Source of the DNA: Prorocentrum cordatum
Lineage: Eukaryota; Sar; Dinophyceae; Prorocentrales; Prorocentraceae
Direction: 5' to 3'
Assembly (NCBI GenBank): GCA_963575745.1
Contig: CAUYUJ010006335.1
Location: 1,293,015-1,357,014 of the forward strand
Length of the DNA stretch: 64,000 nucleotides
Below the pieces are notes generated by a model. The model worked only from the letters and a program-made list of their open reading frames with translations. It was not told where the DNA came from and did not search any database. The position numbers were made by a program, and so were the translations under genes. This document shows positions 41,266 to 52,400 of the stretch, piece after piece; positions within the stretch are counted from its first letter, which is position 1; the number at the start of each line of letters is the position of its first letter.

Positions 41266-42535
41266 GAGCAGCAGGAGCGCAGTTCAGAGGTGGAGCTGTG
41301 TGATGGACGTGACCTGGAGCTGGACCAGGAGGACGGGGAAGACGAGGAGAATCGGGAGGAGGAGGGTAGAGGTCAAGTTGGCCAGGTCGCATGAGTCGGT
41401 GGACCCCGCCCGTTCCCGGCCTCTCCTCCCGAAGCGGAGGCATCAGTGGTACACCCTGACAGCGGGACGCAAACGCGTTGCCACCCAGCGAGCGGGAGGC
41501 GCTCGCGCGCAGTCCCGCCTTCGACGACTTGGTTTATGATGTTCCAACCTACTTTAGCCTTGATCACCAGAAAGAAATTCGAGCATCACAAACGCATCGA
41601 GTCTCGAGGGTTTTCACGTGCCGGGGCCTTGGAGACACTCGTCCGACACTGTTTCGACATTGTTTCGATACTCTTTCGACACTTTTCCGGGTGCTCGAAA
41701 CTATTTCTGGGAGGTGGTCTGTAAGTACGATGGGGTCAGCATGCGGGCCGCGCACGGGCGGGAGCGCAACTTCAGGAAGTCACTGCGCGGCGTTGCGGCG
41801 AGAGAACCATTTGGCCTTCGCCCTGTCGGCCCAGAATCCGGTGAGCGCGGCAAAGACGAAGCATGCGCCGCGCCGAAACAGCATCGCCACTCTCACGCAC
41901 AACTTGCGCGGCGCTTCTGGGCGAGGACATCACTTCGCAACAGCACTGCCACTTTCACGCACAAATTGCGCGGCGCTTCTGGGCGAGAATCTCACTTGGC
42001 TCGCTCTCGCGCGGCTCCGTTGCCGCTGCCGCTTTCATGCGATCCGGCAAGCGAAACATGCGCCGCGCCCACGCGAGAACGCCACTTGCAGGCGAATTAT
42101 GCACGGAAATTGGGCGAAGGCAACGAGTCGCCCGCTCGCGCACGTGCTGCCCGTCCCAACGACTAGGCGTGTGAAAGATATGCGCCGCGTCGAGGCGAGA
42201 TCGACACATTCGTGCGCTCGAGCGTCGACGAATTGGCGTGATCGGTGTCTCCAAGCGGCAGTTCAATGCGACATTTCGCCCATTCGCGCTGGATGTGGGC
42301 CCCGACCGGTTCCTGCCACGTTTTGTCAATACCGATGTCAAAACATCAATGTTAAGAGGAACATCGCCCATTTCGTATTGCTTTCGACGGACATGATGGA
42401 ATGACCTGGAGCTGGCCTCTATCGTCCGTGGAGGCGGCAGAGTAGGAACAAATTCTAATACGGAGTGTGGGTGAGGAGTGGAAGGATCACGAGGAGGAGC
42501 ATGGGCAGAAAGAGGGGAAGGGGAGGATGGAAAGG
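41266..42535. other. No gene; internal repeats of a GCCACT-TCACGCACAA unit
   Basis: A 62-bp tandem pair (GCCACTCTCACGCACAACTT at 41885, GCCACTTTCACGCACAAATT at 41947). Several ATGCGCCGCGCC...GGCGA words are shared with 17955-18100 and 18300-18370, so this is a diverged dispersed family. Confidence 0.5.
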
Positions 42536-42539
42536 GCAG

Positions 42540-42605
42540 GTCGGGCGGAGGAGGAGGAGGAGAAGGAGGAGAAGGAGGAGGAGGAGAGGACGACGACGAC
42601 GACGA
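42540..42605. repeat. GGAGGA/GACGAC purine array
   Basis: GGAGGAGGAGGAGAAGGAGG followed by GACGACGACGACGACG. Glu/Arg/Asp frames are artefacts. Confidence 0.85.
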
Positions 42606-43090
42606 GCTGCGCGAGCAGGGCCAGGGGGCAGTGGTTTGCGACCGCTTGCGAACCCGACCCCCCGCGGGGCCCGCTCGGCTTCGACGTCCCTCGAGTTCTG
42701 AAGCCCAGCCGGCCTCCCAGAAGGCTGGCCCGCAGGTGGTACAGTCGGCCTTGATTAGTAGCTCGACCCTGCCGAATCAAGGATACCCTTAGGTACCCTT
42801 GTGTCCTGCGCCTCGCGACCCATGCCTCCTACACCCTCCATGGCAATGTGGCCCCCGGAAGGGTCTCGTGTCCTCTCGCGTGTCCTGTCCAATCAAGGCC
42901 GACTGCAGGGCTCGTGCGTGGCTGCCCACGAGCGCAGGGGCGCGGGGAACGCCGCGCAGGAAACGTCTGCGCGGCGTGCCTCTCCGCGCCCGTGCACCAG
43001 CTCTACGGCTTCACCGTCACCACCCCGGAGCTGGCGGACCTGCCCTCGGCGGAGCGACGCGCCAGAGCGGCGGGGCCCCCGGGGGGGCGG
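42606..43090. other. No gene recognised
   Basis: GC-rich; a short AAGGATACCCTTAGGTACCC word near 42780 is shared with 47190-47230 and 48075-48110. No coding support. It forms the left flank of the 160-bp TIR element. Confidence 0.4.
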
Positions 43091-43098
43091 CAGGAGGC

Positions 43099-43258
43099 TC
43101 AAGTCGGGCCTGCCCCTCTACAGGAGGAATAACCAAACATGGTCAACAAATAGTCCGGGCATGATTTCTTGAGCATTGTTTGCCCATTTGGGGTTATGTT
43201 CTGGGTATGCTTAATTTTTTGTCCAAAATCCGCCTGTAGGGGGACATGCCAGACCTAA
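43099..43258 (+). mobile_element. 160-bp TIR element, copy 2, with 8-bp target duplication
   Basis: The left end TCAAGTCGGGC then CTGCCCCTCTACAGGAGG; reverse complement of the right end TTAGGTCTGGC then ATGTCCCCCTACAGGCGG. The perfect direct repeat CAGGAGGC lies at 43091-43098 and 43259-43266. It has exactly the same length as the copy at 19549 and a homologous AT-richer interior (GTCAACAAATAGTC, GGGTATGCTTAATTTTTTGT). Confidence 0.92.
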
Positions 43259-43266
43259 CAGGAGGC

Positions 43267-44197
43267 GGCAGGAGGGGGAGGGGGGCACCAGCCAGGGGAG
43301 CGGGGGGAGGAAAGCGAGGAAGAGCGCAGTGTGGGGGCGAGGAGCCAGGCATTGCTCGGACGTGTGCAGTTTTTCCTCCGCGGGGGCCATCGGGGAGCAT
43401 GCTGGATCACCGGGCCCCAAAAAACACGCACGATGTCGAAAGATGCACGAGGAATGGACGTCCGAGCGATGGCGAGGGAAGGGACAGGATGAGATGGGGG
43501 GGACGGCCCGCACACATACACTCACAGAGTTGTGCCGAGGCTCGGCTCAGGCGGTGGCGCCTCCCCACAGCGGCGCTCACTGTACTTGTACCGCTACGCT
43601 GACCTCGTTTTTACCTTTTTGGGCCTCCTGGGAGGACCTCGTCGCCACGATTGGATTCGCATCGAGATCCTCATCTGAACGTACCACGGGGGAGATGGGG
43701 GGAGTAGCCGTGTCGGTATCTGTTGGTTCCCCCAGAGGCGTAGGTTTGGCATCCACAGGTGGCTCGGTCCTGGGGTCACACACACGCACACCAGCGGTGA
43801 GCGAAGCCAGACGGAGCCTTTCCACCATGCGAGAACGAGCGCTCCGCTGGTGAATCCGCCAGTGGGCAGCTTGTTACCACGACGCTCGGCTCTGCAACGG
43901 CGCGTGCTCCACTGCCTGCCGGCCTTCCGAAGTGGGCTGTGCGCCCAGAGGGGTCCCGCGCGTCAGCTCTGTTGACCAGCCCAGTACGGATCAACACAAT
44001 GGCCGAGGAGCCTAAGTTCGGCGCCATGGGAAGCAGCAGGCACGCACCGATAGACGCCCAGCAAATTTCGAGAGGAAGCCAGGAACGGAAACAGATCGGT
44101 ACGATCGAAATGGGCAAGGCAATACCGGAGGAACGCCGACAGCAGACCCTGTCCATCTTGAGTAAACGAGAAGGCGAACCAGACCGAGTGCAGTGTA
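43267..44197. other. No gene recognised
   Basis: G-rich left part, then mixed composition. No domain, RNA or array identified. Confidence 0.4.
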
Positions 44198-44205
44198 CAG
44201 TAGCC

Positions 44206-44325
44206 TCAAGTCGGGCCTGTCCCTCTACAGGAGGAATAACTAAAAATAGTCAACAAATAGTCTGGGGATGATTTTTTGAGTATTTGTTTGACCATTGTGA
44301 GGTATTTTGGGGGTATATTTACCGT
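44206..44325 (+). mobile_element. TIR element, copy 3, right end missing
   Basis: TCAAGTCGGGCCTGTCCCTC, then TACAGGAGGAATAAC, GTCAACAAATAGTCTGGGG and ATGATTTTTTGAG follow the 160-bp copies base for base, but homology fades near 44325 and no right terminal repeat is found. It is truncated or its right part is displaced by an unseen insertion. Confidence 0.8.
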
Positions 44326-44735
44326 TCCAATCGGAGTGAGAACGTAGTTCCGGCAGCAGAGCCACGCAGCACAATTCGTTGATTGCCAAAGGGCGTGGCG
44401 CAGATGCACGCCGCAGCGAACGCACGTTCGAGACATCACCGCCAGACCGTGATCCAAGCACACGTTGAGACAGCACAGCCTGTGCTCGATAAACCAAGTG
44501 ACCCACGTGCAAGCACCCGTGTTGGCCACTGTGCCGCACAGTATTGCAGTTTTCCGCGCCAACGGAGTGCCTTCAGCGGGGCGCATTGGAGCCGGCTTGA
44601 TGGGAGGCAAGTAGTGTCATTTGTTGGTACGGCGGAGTCGCTCTCCTGAGCTTTGGGTCTTTGCCATCAAAGGCTGCTGGATCTAGTGGCCTTCAGCCCA
44701 TCCCGCCATCGTGCCTAGGTCATGGACCAGAAGCT
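44326..44735. other. No gene recognised
   Basis: A minus-strand frame is Cys-rich (CCLNVCLDHGLAVMSRTCVR) but lies against the truncated element and has no identifiable domain. Confidence 0.3.
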
Positions 44736-44739
44736 TGTC

Positions 44740-45010
44740 GCATGCATTTTGGGGTCTCTTGGGGAGCATCTTGAGAGTTTGTTGGTGGCCTCTTGGGGAG
44801 CCTCATTCATAGGGGCTTCGTGGAGCCTCTCGGAAACCTATTTGGAGTTCCTTGAGGGCCTCTTGAGGGCCTCTGGGTCTTGGGCTTCGGGCCCATCTTA
44901 AAGGAGACCCTCCAAGCGGCCTGTCTGTGGTGCGCTCTTGTTGCCTCCCTGTGGGGCCGCCTGAAGGCCTCCCTGTACCTTCTTGAGAGCCTCGGGGGCC
45001 GTTTTGGGGC
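44740..45010 (+). repeat. TCTTGGGGCC-type minisatellite
   Basis: GGGTCTCTTGGGGAGC, GGTGGCCTCTTGGGGAGCCT, GAGGGCCTCTTGAGGGCCTC. Ends directly at the purine array; here the order is the reverse of the other loci. Confidence 0.75.
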
Positions 45011-45016
45011 GATCTG

Positions 45017-45145
45017 GGATGAGGAGGAGGTAAAGGATGAGGAGGAGGACGACGACGACGAGGAGGAGGAGGAGGAGGAGGAGGAGGAGCTGGAGGAGGA
45101 GAGGAGGAGGAGGAGGAGGAGGAGGAAATGGAAGGAGGAGGAGGA
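45017..45145. repeat. GAGGA/GACGAC purine array
   Basis: Near-perfect GAG triplets with a GACGACGACGACG core. Confidence 0.9.
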
Positions 45146-46310
45146 GGCCTGTCCGTCTTACGTAGGCCGCGTTGGAGGCCTGGGCCCGCAAGGACGCGTC
45201 CAGGGCCTCGGGCGACGCCACGCGGCGAACCCCGAGGTGCCCAAGAGCGCCAGAGTATCCGAGGATTCGCGGGCTTTTGTTGCACACAGGTTCAAACATC
45301 GACGTTGATGTTGAGATCGGTGTGTCCAAGAGCGCCCGAGAATCAAACATCGATGTTGATGTCGAGATCGGTGTTTCCTTGGCTCGGCGCCCCGGCTCGA
45401 GCGGAGCCGCGAAGCGGTCGTCCCTGGCCAGGCTCTACTGCTCGGCAGCCTCGGCGCACTCGCCAGCGCGGCATACACAGCCATGTCCTTTCGCGCAGAG
45501 CCGTTTTGTCCCAATGCCGTGCCATGTCTACAGTGGAGACCCATGCCAAGAAGCACCTTGCTTGCCTCCAGGGTGCCCTGGGTTTCTTGGGTGTGTTGGT
45601 TGTGCGATGGAAAACGTGCCGTTCCCACACCAAGAATCCACGGACGTCCTGGGTCTCAGGGTTGGGTTTCTTGTGGAAGGTTTCTTGTGGACTGGCCTCC
45701 ACTGCTGCAGTTGGCACCAGGAACGCCGCCTTCCGCAGGGCCATTTGTCCCCTCTTGGCCTTGTGTGCGGGCCACCGAGACACCTCGCCCGAGGCGCAGA
45801 CGAGCGGGTCTGTGGGCGGTCAGCCGATGCTGCTGCTGCTGCTGCTGCTGCCGACTGACAAGCTTCGCCGCTCTGCCTGGAAAGAGCAGGCGGTGGAGGT
45901 GGCGGCACAGGCCGTGGCAGGGTGGGCTGGAGTGGCGGAGTCTTTGTGTTGGGTGGAGGACGCGATCCAATCATTAAGAGCTTCTTGATCGACCTCTGCA
46001 GCAGGGGGGCGGGAGGAGGAGGAGGGGGAGGAGGGCAGGGGCAGGGGAGGGCTGTCGAAGGAGGACGAGGAGAGGGCGTAGGCGAAGGAGGAGACCCATG
46101 CACTCCCGAGCAATGTCAAGGGTGCAAGGTGCAGTTTCTGAAGGACCAGTACCTGTTGCCAGGGACTAGCAGGCTCTCTCCAGTCGTGCCCCGTGACCTG
46201 TTCATGCGCAGCATGTACGTCCGGGGAGGGATCGGGAACCACCCGCCTGACACCGCACACAATATGTCGATCGCCGCTTCTGTGGCATTCCTCCGATCGT
46301 CGCGGTAAAC
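45146..46310. other. No gene; in-frame 51-bp duplication
   Basis: TCAAACATCGA.GTTGATGT.G and AGATCGGTGT.TCC are repeated 51 bp apart (45292, 45343), giving NIDVDVEIGVS twice in one frame. A (GCT)n patch lies at 45829-45850. The surrounding frame is long but has no recognisable domain. Confidence 0.4.
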
Positions 46311-46700
46311 AGGAGGAGCAGCAGGACGGGGAGCAAAACTAGGAGCAGGATACGGATAATGAGATTGTGGGGGGATATGACGACGACGAGGAGTAGAAGC
46401 AGCAGCCAGACGAGGAGGACAGTGAGGAGGGGGAGAATGCGGAGGCAGAGGGGGAGAGGACGAGGGGGAGAGGAGACGGAGGAGGAGGAGGAGGAGGAGG
46501 AGGAAAGGAGCTGAAGGATGCGGAGGAGGAGGAGGAGGAGGAGGAGGAGGAGCAAGAGGAGTGGGATGAACAGTAGGAGACGGAGCAGGTCGGAGGGATG
46601 AAGAGGAGGCGGATGGAGAGGGGAATAGGATACGTAAGGATATTCTAACGGGTGAGGAGGAAGAGCGTCAGCAGGAGCGTGAGGAGGTGGGGCGGGGCAG
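46311..46700. repeat. Degenerate GGAGGA/GGAGCAG purine arrays
   Basis: Long G/A-rich triplet sequence with a perfect GGA run at about 46478-46503 and another at 46521-46550. Confidence 0.85.
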
Positions 46701-47037
46701 ACGGAGGTGAAGAGAACAGGAAGCGTAGAGTTGAATGGTGCGTCCCCCTCGTTCTTCAGAACGCTAACCAGACTCCCACACGAGAGATCGCAAGAGCGTT
46801 GTGACCGGTCAACGCTGAAACACTAGATCGGAAGCAAATTCGCTTTGATGGCGGAAACGACGTCGACAACGACGCCCACGTCGAGCGAGCACGACGACGA
46901 TGAAAAACGATTGTCGACAGCGTTCCTGTGGTTTTGGAGCTTGTGAGGGTAGATTGGTGGCGGTAGGAGTGCACGGATTGGCCGCTGGACGATTCACATT
47001 GCTTCATGGGGGGCACGGCTGGACAAGAGTTCCGTCG

Positions 47038-47132
47038 AGGTTCTTGGCCTTTTTTGGAGCCCTTTTGGGCCATTATGGCACGTCTTGGGATTCTCTTGCG
47101 GCTGTCTGGGGTCCTCGTGGGGCGTCTTGATC
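47038..47132 (+). repeat. Short TCTTGGGGCC-type minisatellite
   Basis: TTGGAGCCCTTTTGGGCC, CACGTCTTGGGATTCTCTTG, CTCGTGGGGCGTCTTG. It lies downstream of the purine array at 46311-46700. Confidence 0.6.
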
Positions 47133-47204
47133 CGAGTCATGCCCAAATCATGTATTACAGTGAACCCGCAGAGTAAGGATGAGCAATTTGTCCTAGGTTA
47201 CCCT

Positions 47205-47400
47205 TGCATCCTTGCCCCTTCGGTCCATCCCGGCTCCAGGTACCCAGACAATTGAGCCTCAGACTCCGTCGCCCTAAACGCCTGAGCCTGAAACTCCAGG
47301 GCTCCAATCTCCTGGGCCTTATGCGACAGGGCTATATATTCCTGGGCCCTAGACTCCAAGGCCCGAGACCCCTGGGCCATAGAACCGCGGGCCGTTAGCT
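47205..47400. repeat. ~18-bp CTCCTGGGCC minisatellite
   Basis: Repeated GCCTGAAACTCCAGGGC, CTCCTGGGCCTTA and CCTGGGCCCTAGACTCC words at 15-20 bp spacing. Confidence 0.65.
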
Positions 47401-47511
47401 CCTGAGCCCACGTTTAAGTAAGCCCATAGGAAGCCCGTGTGTAGGCCATGGGTACGCCACGGGCAGGCCACGCGGGGGCCATGGGTAGGGCCATGCGTAA
47501 GCCATGGAGAG

Positions 47512-47962
47512 CTTGGCAGGGCGCCCCTTGCGCATCCGTGCCGCCGCACCGCGCACAGCGTCGCACACCTGGGGGCGCCACTTTGGGATGCGGACCAGGC
47601 AGGGCGCCTTTGCGCATACTTGCCGCCGCACTGCGCACAGCCTGGCTGGCGCACCTTGGGGGCGCCGCCAAGGATACGGGCCAGGCAGGGCGCCCGTGCG
47701 CATCCTCCTTGCCGCCGCATTGTGCGCAGCGCGGCGCACCTTGGGGGCGCCGCCTAAGAATGCGGGCCAGGCAGGGCGCCCTTGCTCAACCTTGCCGCCA
47801 CAGTCTGTAGCGCGTGGCGCACCTTGGGGGCGCCGCCAAGGATGCGGGCCAGGCAGGCCGCCCTCGCGCATCGTCCTCGCCGCCGCAATGTGCGCACCGT
47901 CGCGCATTTGGCGAGCAACGCATAGCTCCCTGGCGCATCCTTGCCGCCGAGGTAGGCGCCGC
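47512..47962 (+). repeat. ~85-bp tandem repeat, about 5 units
   Basis: GGCAGGGCGCC starts units at 47515, 47598, 47684, 47770 and (as GGCAGGCCGCC) 47852. Each unit continues CTTGCGCAT, TTGCCGCCGCA.TG.GCGCA, GGCGCACCTTGGGGGCGCCG and AAGGATGCGGGCCA. Unit length 82-86 bp, so reading frame is not kept. Confidence 0.93.
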
Positions 47963-48540
47963 CCATAGATGCCCTTGGGAGTATGCGCCGTGCCCGCAGG
48001 GACGCGCGACCTTCAAGGGCACCCTTGCGTCCTTGCGTCATTTTTGCTTGTGCCCCAAGCGCCAGTTCGGCAAGGATGGGGGTGCGTTAGGGTACCCTTG
48101 CATCCTTCGTTATCGGCGGCGCTCCGCCAGTTTGGCAATATTATGGAAATGTTGAACAACCGACGGTTCGCTTAAAAACTCGCAAAAGCGCAGGCGCAAA
48201 TTTGTCTTGAATGTCCTTGTTGCGAAGCAATGTGGCTTTATGTGTCCGGAGCACTCAAGTCAGAAATGCTTGCGAGTTCCAAAGTTGCTGCCGGTCGATT
48301 TTTACATCCGCGGGCGACGACGCGCGCGCTTCGTTTTTGTTTGGGGGGGCAACGGACCCATGGAGCCGAATGGTTTTTGGTCACTCGCACGCGCGCATAG
48401 CACGGCACTGTCTGCAGAAGATAAAAGGGGCGATGCCAGCATACTTGGGATGGTGCGAGTTCATATCTAGGATGGGCGATGGGGCACAGTCAGATAGAAT
48501 TGCAAGGAAGGGAGAACCGTTAATTCTGGGGGGCCCATGA
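47963..48540. other. No gene recognised
   Basis: Repeat tail with GGTACCCTTGCATCCTT, then moderate-GC sequence without a recognised feature. Confidence 0.4.
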
Positions 48541-49024
48541 GCAAAATCATGGTTGGAGCCACCCCGCTTTGACAGCACAGGCGGAGGAACCATTTTCCGT
48601 CGTAGAAATCAGAGGTTTGAACCTCACTAGGTTTCGGGTTGCGTAGGAATCAAGGGGTGGAACCGACGCGAGGGGCGGCCGGGCCATTTTCTTTTGTAGA
48701 AGTTGAAGGCTGGAACCACCATTCTCGTCGGCATAGGCGGTTGGAACCAGTTCCCCCGGAAGCCTCGCTTGGCTGATGGATGCAAACATACAAACGAGTC
48801 GGGGGGGGCGGCCCACGGGGGGGGGCTCTGGAACTGCATCCGCGCCCCTCTACGGATGCAACGAGGTCGAGAGCAAGACGTTGGGCCCAAAATTAAGTAT
48901 GATATGATATGTTTTCCAAATTGCACTACCAACGATAGTCCACTGATTGGCCAGTCGGTGGAACAATGTGCTATGGAGAGTTTGCCTTGGGTGGCTGAAC
49001 CGCTCGCTTTCAGTGAAACCCGAT

Positions 49025-49360
49025 GACTGCAACCCGCGCCGCGCGCAGCTGGAAACGCTCGAGCCGGGTAAAAGTGCGCGGCTGGAACCCACGCCTCGCG
49101 CGGCTGAAACGCTCGCGCTCGGTAAAATTGCATGGCTAGAACCCGCGCCGTGGGCGGCTGGAAACGCTCGCGCTCGGTAGAAATCCGTGACTGGGACCCG
49201 CGCCGCGGGCGGCTCGAGCGTTCCCGCATGGCAGCAGTGCACGGTTGGAACCCGCGCCGCGCGCGTTTTGAAAGCTCACGGTGGGTGCAAGTTCGCGTCT
49301 GGAACCCATGCCGCGGGCAGCTGGAACGCTCTCACAGAGTTGGAACCCACGCAGTGGGCG
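49025..49360 (+). repeat. 54/55-bp sub-repeats of the satellite
   Basis: GGCTGGAACCC (or close variants) at 49025, 49080, 49134, 49189, 49243, 49297 and a shortened one at 49338. The consensus continues GCGCCGCGGGCGGCTGGAA and ACGCTCGCGCTCGGTAAAA. Confidence 0.92.
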
Positions 49361-49948
49361 GCAGGAGCATCTGGCTAAGAATTAAGGGTCGGAACTCTTT
49401 AGCCGAACTTGAGGTTGTTGACTCCACTGCTCGCGCAATCATCCCACCCACCCACCCGCAACTAGGTTTACAAAACCCGTGCGGGAGCGATTGCGACGAG
49501 TGCTGAGCATTGGCTGGTGCATCTCTGCGGCCGCGCTAGCCCGTGCATGCTCGCGCGCGCAGCGGCGAGCTAGTCTGGCGCGACCGACGCGAACGCGGTG
49601 GCGTTGACAGCAGGGCACATCCCAGCGGGCACTTCAGTGCGAGACGGCAATGTCGGCTGGCACGGTATCATGGCAACGTCGACAACGGTAGACACGATGA
49701 TGATACTGGCGATGTTGGTGGCGATGCTGACAGCGACGACGGAACAGCCAGTGACGGCGCCGATGCTGAGTCTGGAATGTTTCCACTCTTTGTCGGCATA
49801 AACGGTTGGAACAAATTCCCTCTGTTGGGGGCTGGAACCTCACCCAGCTTTGAGCTTTAAAGGTGTCCATAATTCTGGGGGGTGACGGGCCAGGGGCGGG
49901 GGCCCTAGCATTGTATCCACGCCTCGTTCCCAAGAGTCCATGCGCTCG

Positions 49949-50180
49949 TCTGTCGGTCAGTCGGTCCGTCGGTCGTCGCCGTCGTCGTCGGTCGTGGTCG
50001 TCTCGTTCCGTCGGTCGGTCGGTCCGTCGGTCGTCATCGTCGTCTCGGTCGGTCGGTGAGTGAGTAGGTCGGTCGGTCTGTCGATCGGTCGTCGTCGGTC
50101 GTCGTCGTTTGGTCGGTCGGTTGGTCGTTCGGTCTGGCCGTCCGTTGTCGGTCGGTCGGTCGGTCGTCGGTCGTCGCCGG
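49949..50180. repeat. (GTCGGTC)n-type array, first
   Basis: Degenerate 4-mer and 7-mer mixture of GTCG and GTCGGTCG with CGTCGTCGTCG patches. Part of the higher-order unit. Confidence 0.93.
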
Positions 50181-50883
50181 AGTCGGGCCACGCCATTGCG
50201 CGCTCCGAAAGCGCTCCACGGGAGCCAAAACGGCGACGGATGCAATGAATTTGAGAACAAGACGTTTGATCCAAAATTTGCCCGATATGATATGCTCGTT
50301 TAGTTGTTACCACCAACAGTATTGGCCAGTCAGTAGACTAATTTGCTAATGGGAATTTGCCGTGGGCGGCTGGAGCGCTCGTGTTCTGTAAAAGCACATG
50401 GCTGCAACCCACGCCTTGTGCGGCTGGAAACGTTCGGGCTGGGTAAAGTTGCGTGACCGGACCCCACGCCATGCGCGGCTGGAACGCTCCGCGCTGGGTT
50501 AAAGTTAGCGGCTGGAACGGATACCGTGGGCGGTTGGAGCGCTCTCCATCGTAAAAATTGAGGACTGGAGCCACCTCGTCTTGTCGGCATAACGGCTGGA
50601 ACACGTTCCCTCGTAAGGGGCCTCCCCTGGTTCAGGGTTGGGTCAAAAACAACGGCTTGAACCGACACCGTCGGCGGCTGGAACATGTCCTTTCATAGAA
50701 AGTGAGGGCTGGAACCGCTCCTTCTTGTCGGCATAGGCGGCTGGAACATTTTCCGGGGTAAAAGTTGAGGGTTGGAGCCTCACCCGCCTGAGGGCTTCAA
50801 CGTATAAATCGGGGGCGGGGGGGGACGGGCCAGTCCTCGCCTCGCCTCGCCTCGCTCCCACGCGGGGTGAGTCCGCGCGTTCG

Positions 50884-51138
50884 TCTGTCGGTCCGTCGGT
50901 CCGTTGATGGGTCGGTCGTCGTCGTCGTCGTCGTCTCGGTCCGTCGGTCCGTCGGTGCGTCGGTCGTCGTCTCGGTCGGTCGGTGGGTCGGTCGGTCGGT
51001 CGGTCGATCGGTCGTCGTCGGTCGTCGTCGTTTCGGTCGGTCGGTCGGTTGGTGGGTGATTCGGTCTGGTCGTCGGTCGTTGGTCGGTCGGTCGTCGTCG
51101 TCGGTCGTCGTCGCCTCGGTCGCCGGTCGTCGGCCCAC
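50884..51138. repeat. (GTCGGTC)n-type array, second
   Basis: Same composition and position in the next higher-order unit as 49949-50180. Confidence 0.93.
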
Positions 51139-51320
51139 AGCCAGAATCTGGCCACGCCGTGGCGCGCTCTGAAAGCCCGCCATGGGAGCCAAAGCTGCTA
51201 CGGATACAATGATGTCGAAAACAACACATTGGTCCCAACTTCTGCCCGATTTGACATGCTCATACGAATTGCACGACCAACCAAAGTTCACTGATTGTAG
51301 GGAGATCCATGGAATTCAAA

Positions 51321-52310
51321 CCCTGCGAGGCAGACCTTGGCAGTCTTCCAACCCTCAACGTGCCAGGGGGCACAGTGGCGAAGCTGTAGGAGAGAGAAGC
51401 TGAGAAGAGGTGCTGAAAGGAGGAGTCGGGAGGCGATGAAGAGAGGTGGGAGGAGGAGGAGCAGGAGAAGAAAGAGGTGGATGAGCGGAGTGGTGGGAGA
51501 ATGGGGGTTGTTGAGACGGGATGGGGGGTTCCTTGAGCGAGCGAGAGACAGAGAGAGAGAGAGAGAGCGATAGCGAGAGAGAGCGATAGAGCGAGAGAAC
51601 GAGAGAGATGAGGACGGGGGTGAGAGCGAGACGGCCCCCCCCCCGTGGGCACCTCGGGGGCCAACCGACGTGCACCGCTGGGGCCGGAGGCCCTCCTCTC
51701 GTCATCGCCCGGTCGTTCCGCCTCCTCCCCCAGTTGGCTCCGCGCCCTCGTCCTCGCCGCTCCCCCTGCCCTGACTCGGTTGTTCATTCGCTCGCCCTCG
51801 CACCCATCCTCCTCTGCGCTCCCCGTCCTCGCTCTCCTCTCCACCACCTGCCCCTCCTCGCCCTCTGTCCTCGCCCGCCCTCGCCCTTCGTCCTCTCCAC
51901 TCCCTCCCCTTCCGCCCCCAAAACAGGACTCCAATACAAAAACAAGGATTCCGAATACAAAACACAAGGACAATACTAACCGCACAATTCAGAAACCAAA
52001 AGCATTTCCCATCTCATCGTCCTCACCGCATTGTCTTCGTCATCCGCCTGTGCCGCTCGATTACTCAGGATGCTTAAGCCATCTTGCCGGCTCCCAGAAG
52101 AGAGAGAAACTCGCGACGATCGCAGAACCCGTCCTGATCTCTCGGGCCTGAATATAGGTGCCCATAATGCTGCCTTCTTGGGGTGCATTATTGTGGGCCT
52201 TCTTCGGCGCCTGCTGGCGATCTCGATGGTCTTGAGGTGGAAGGCAAATGTTCAATGGTGAGATCATGTGAGGCTTCATGGGACAATTTGAAGTTTTGAA
52301 GGCGACTGTA
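51321..52310. other. No gene; (GA)n patch at 51545-51610
   Basis: Purine-rich left part with GAGAGAGAGAGCGATAGCGA repeats, pyrimidine-rich centre, then moderate-GC sequence. Long frames follow composition. Confidence 0.5.
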
Positions 52311-52314
52311 TACT

Positions 52315-52400
52315 TTTGTTGGGCCTGTGGCGGCTTTCTTGGGGCCTCTTGGGGTGTTCTTGGGCCTGCCTGCAGGCGATTGTGGGTGTCTTTGAGGCTT
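52315..52400 (+). repeat. Short TCTTGGGGCC-type minisatellite
   Basis: GGCTTTCTTGGGGCCTCTTG, GGGTGTTCTTGGGCC. Confidence 0.6.

Larger units (their letters stand above)
48545..51320 (+). repeat. Higher-order satellite built on GGCTGGAACC
   Basis: At least two full and one partial higher-order units. Each contains: (1) a ~180-bp block with GGATGCAA, CAAGACGTT, CCCGATATGATATGCTC, GCACGACCAAC and TGATTGGCCAGTC (about 48845, 50235, 51200); (2) several 54-bp CGGCTGGAACCCGCGCCG units; (3) a block with TCGGCATA.GCGGTTGGAAC and GGGGCTGGAACCTCACC; (4) a GTCGGTC microsatellite. The CCCGATATGATATGCTC landmark recurs at 50280 and 51244 (964 bp apart). No ORF is conserved between units. Confidence 0.85.

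Noticed and set aside
43099-43258. 160-bp element as a self-splicing-out introner with splice sites in its TIRs
   Set aside because: The left TIR carries an acceptor-like CTCTACAG|G and the right a donor-like GTAGGG, the wrong order for the element itself to be removed as an intron; no host exon is visible.
48545-51320. CRISPR or repeat-protein interpretation of the GGCTGGAACC array
   Set aside because: Unit length 54/55 bp breaks frame and the 'spacers' are part of the repeat; hierarchical satellite fits better.
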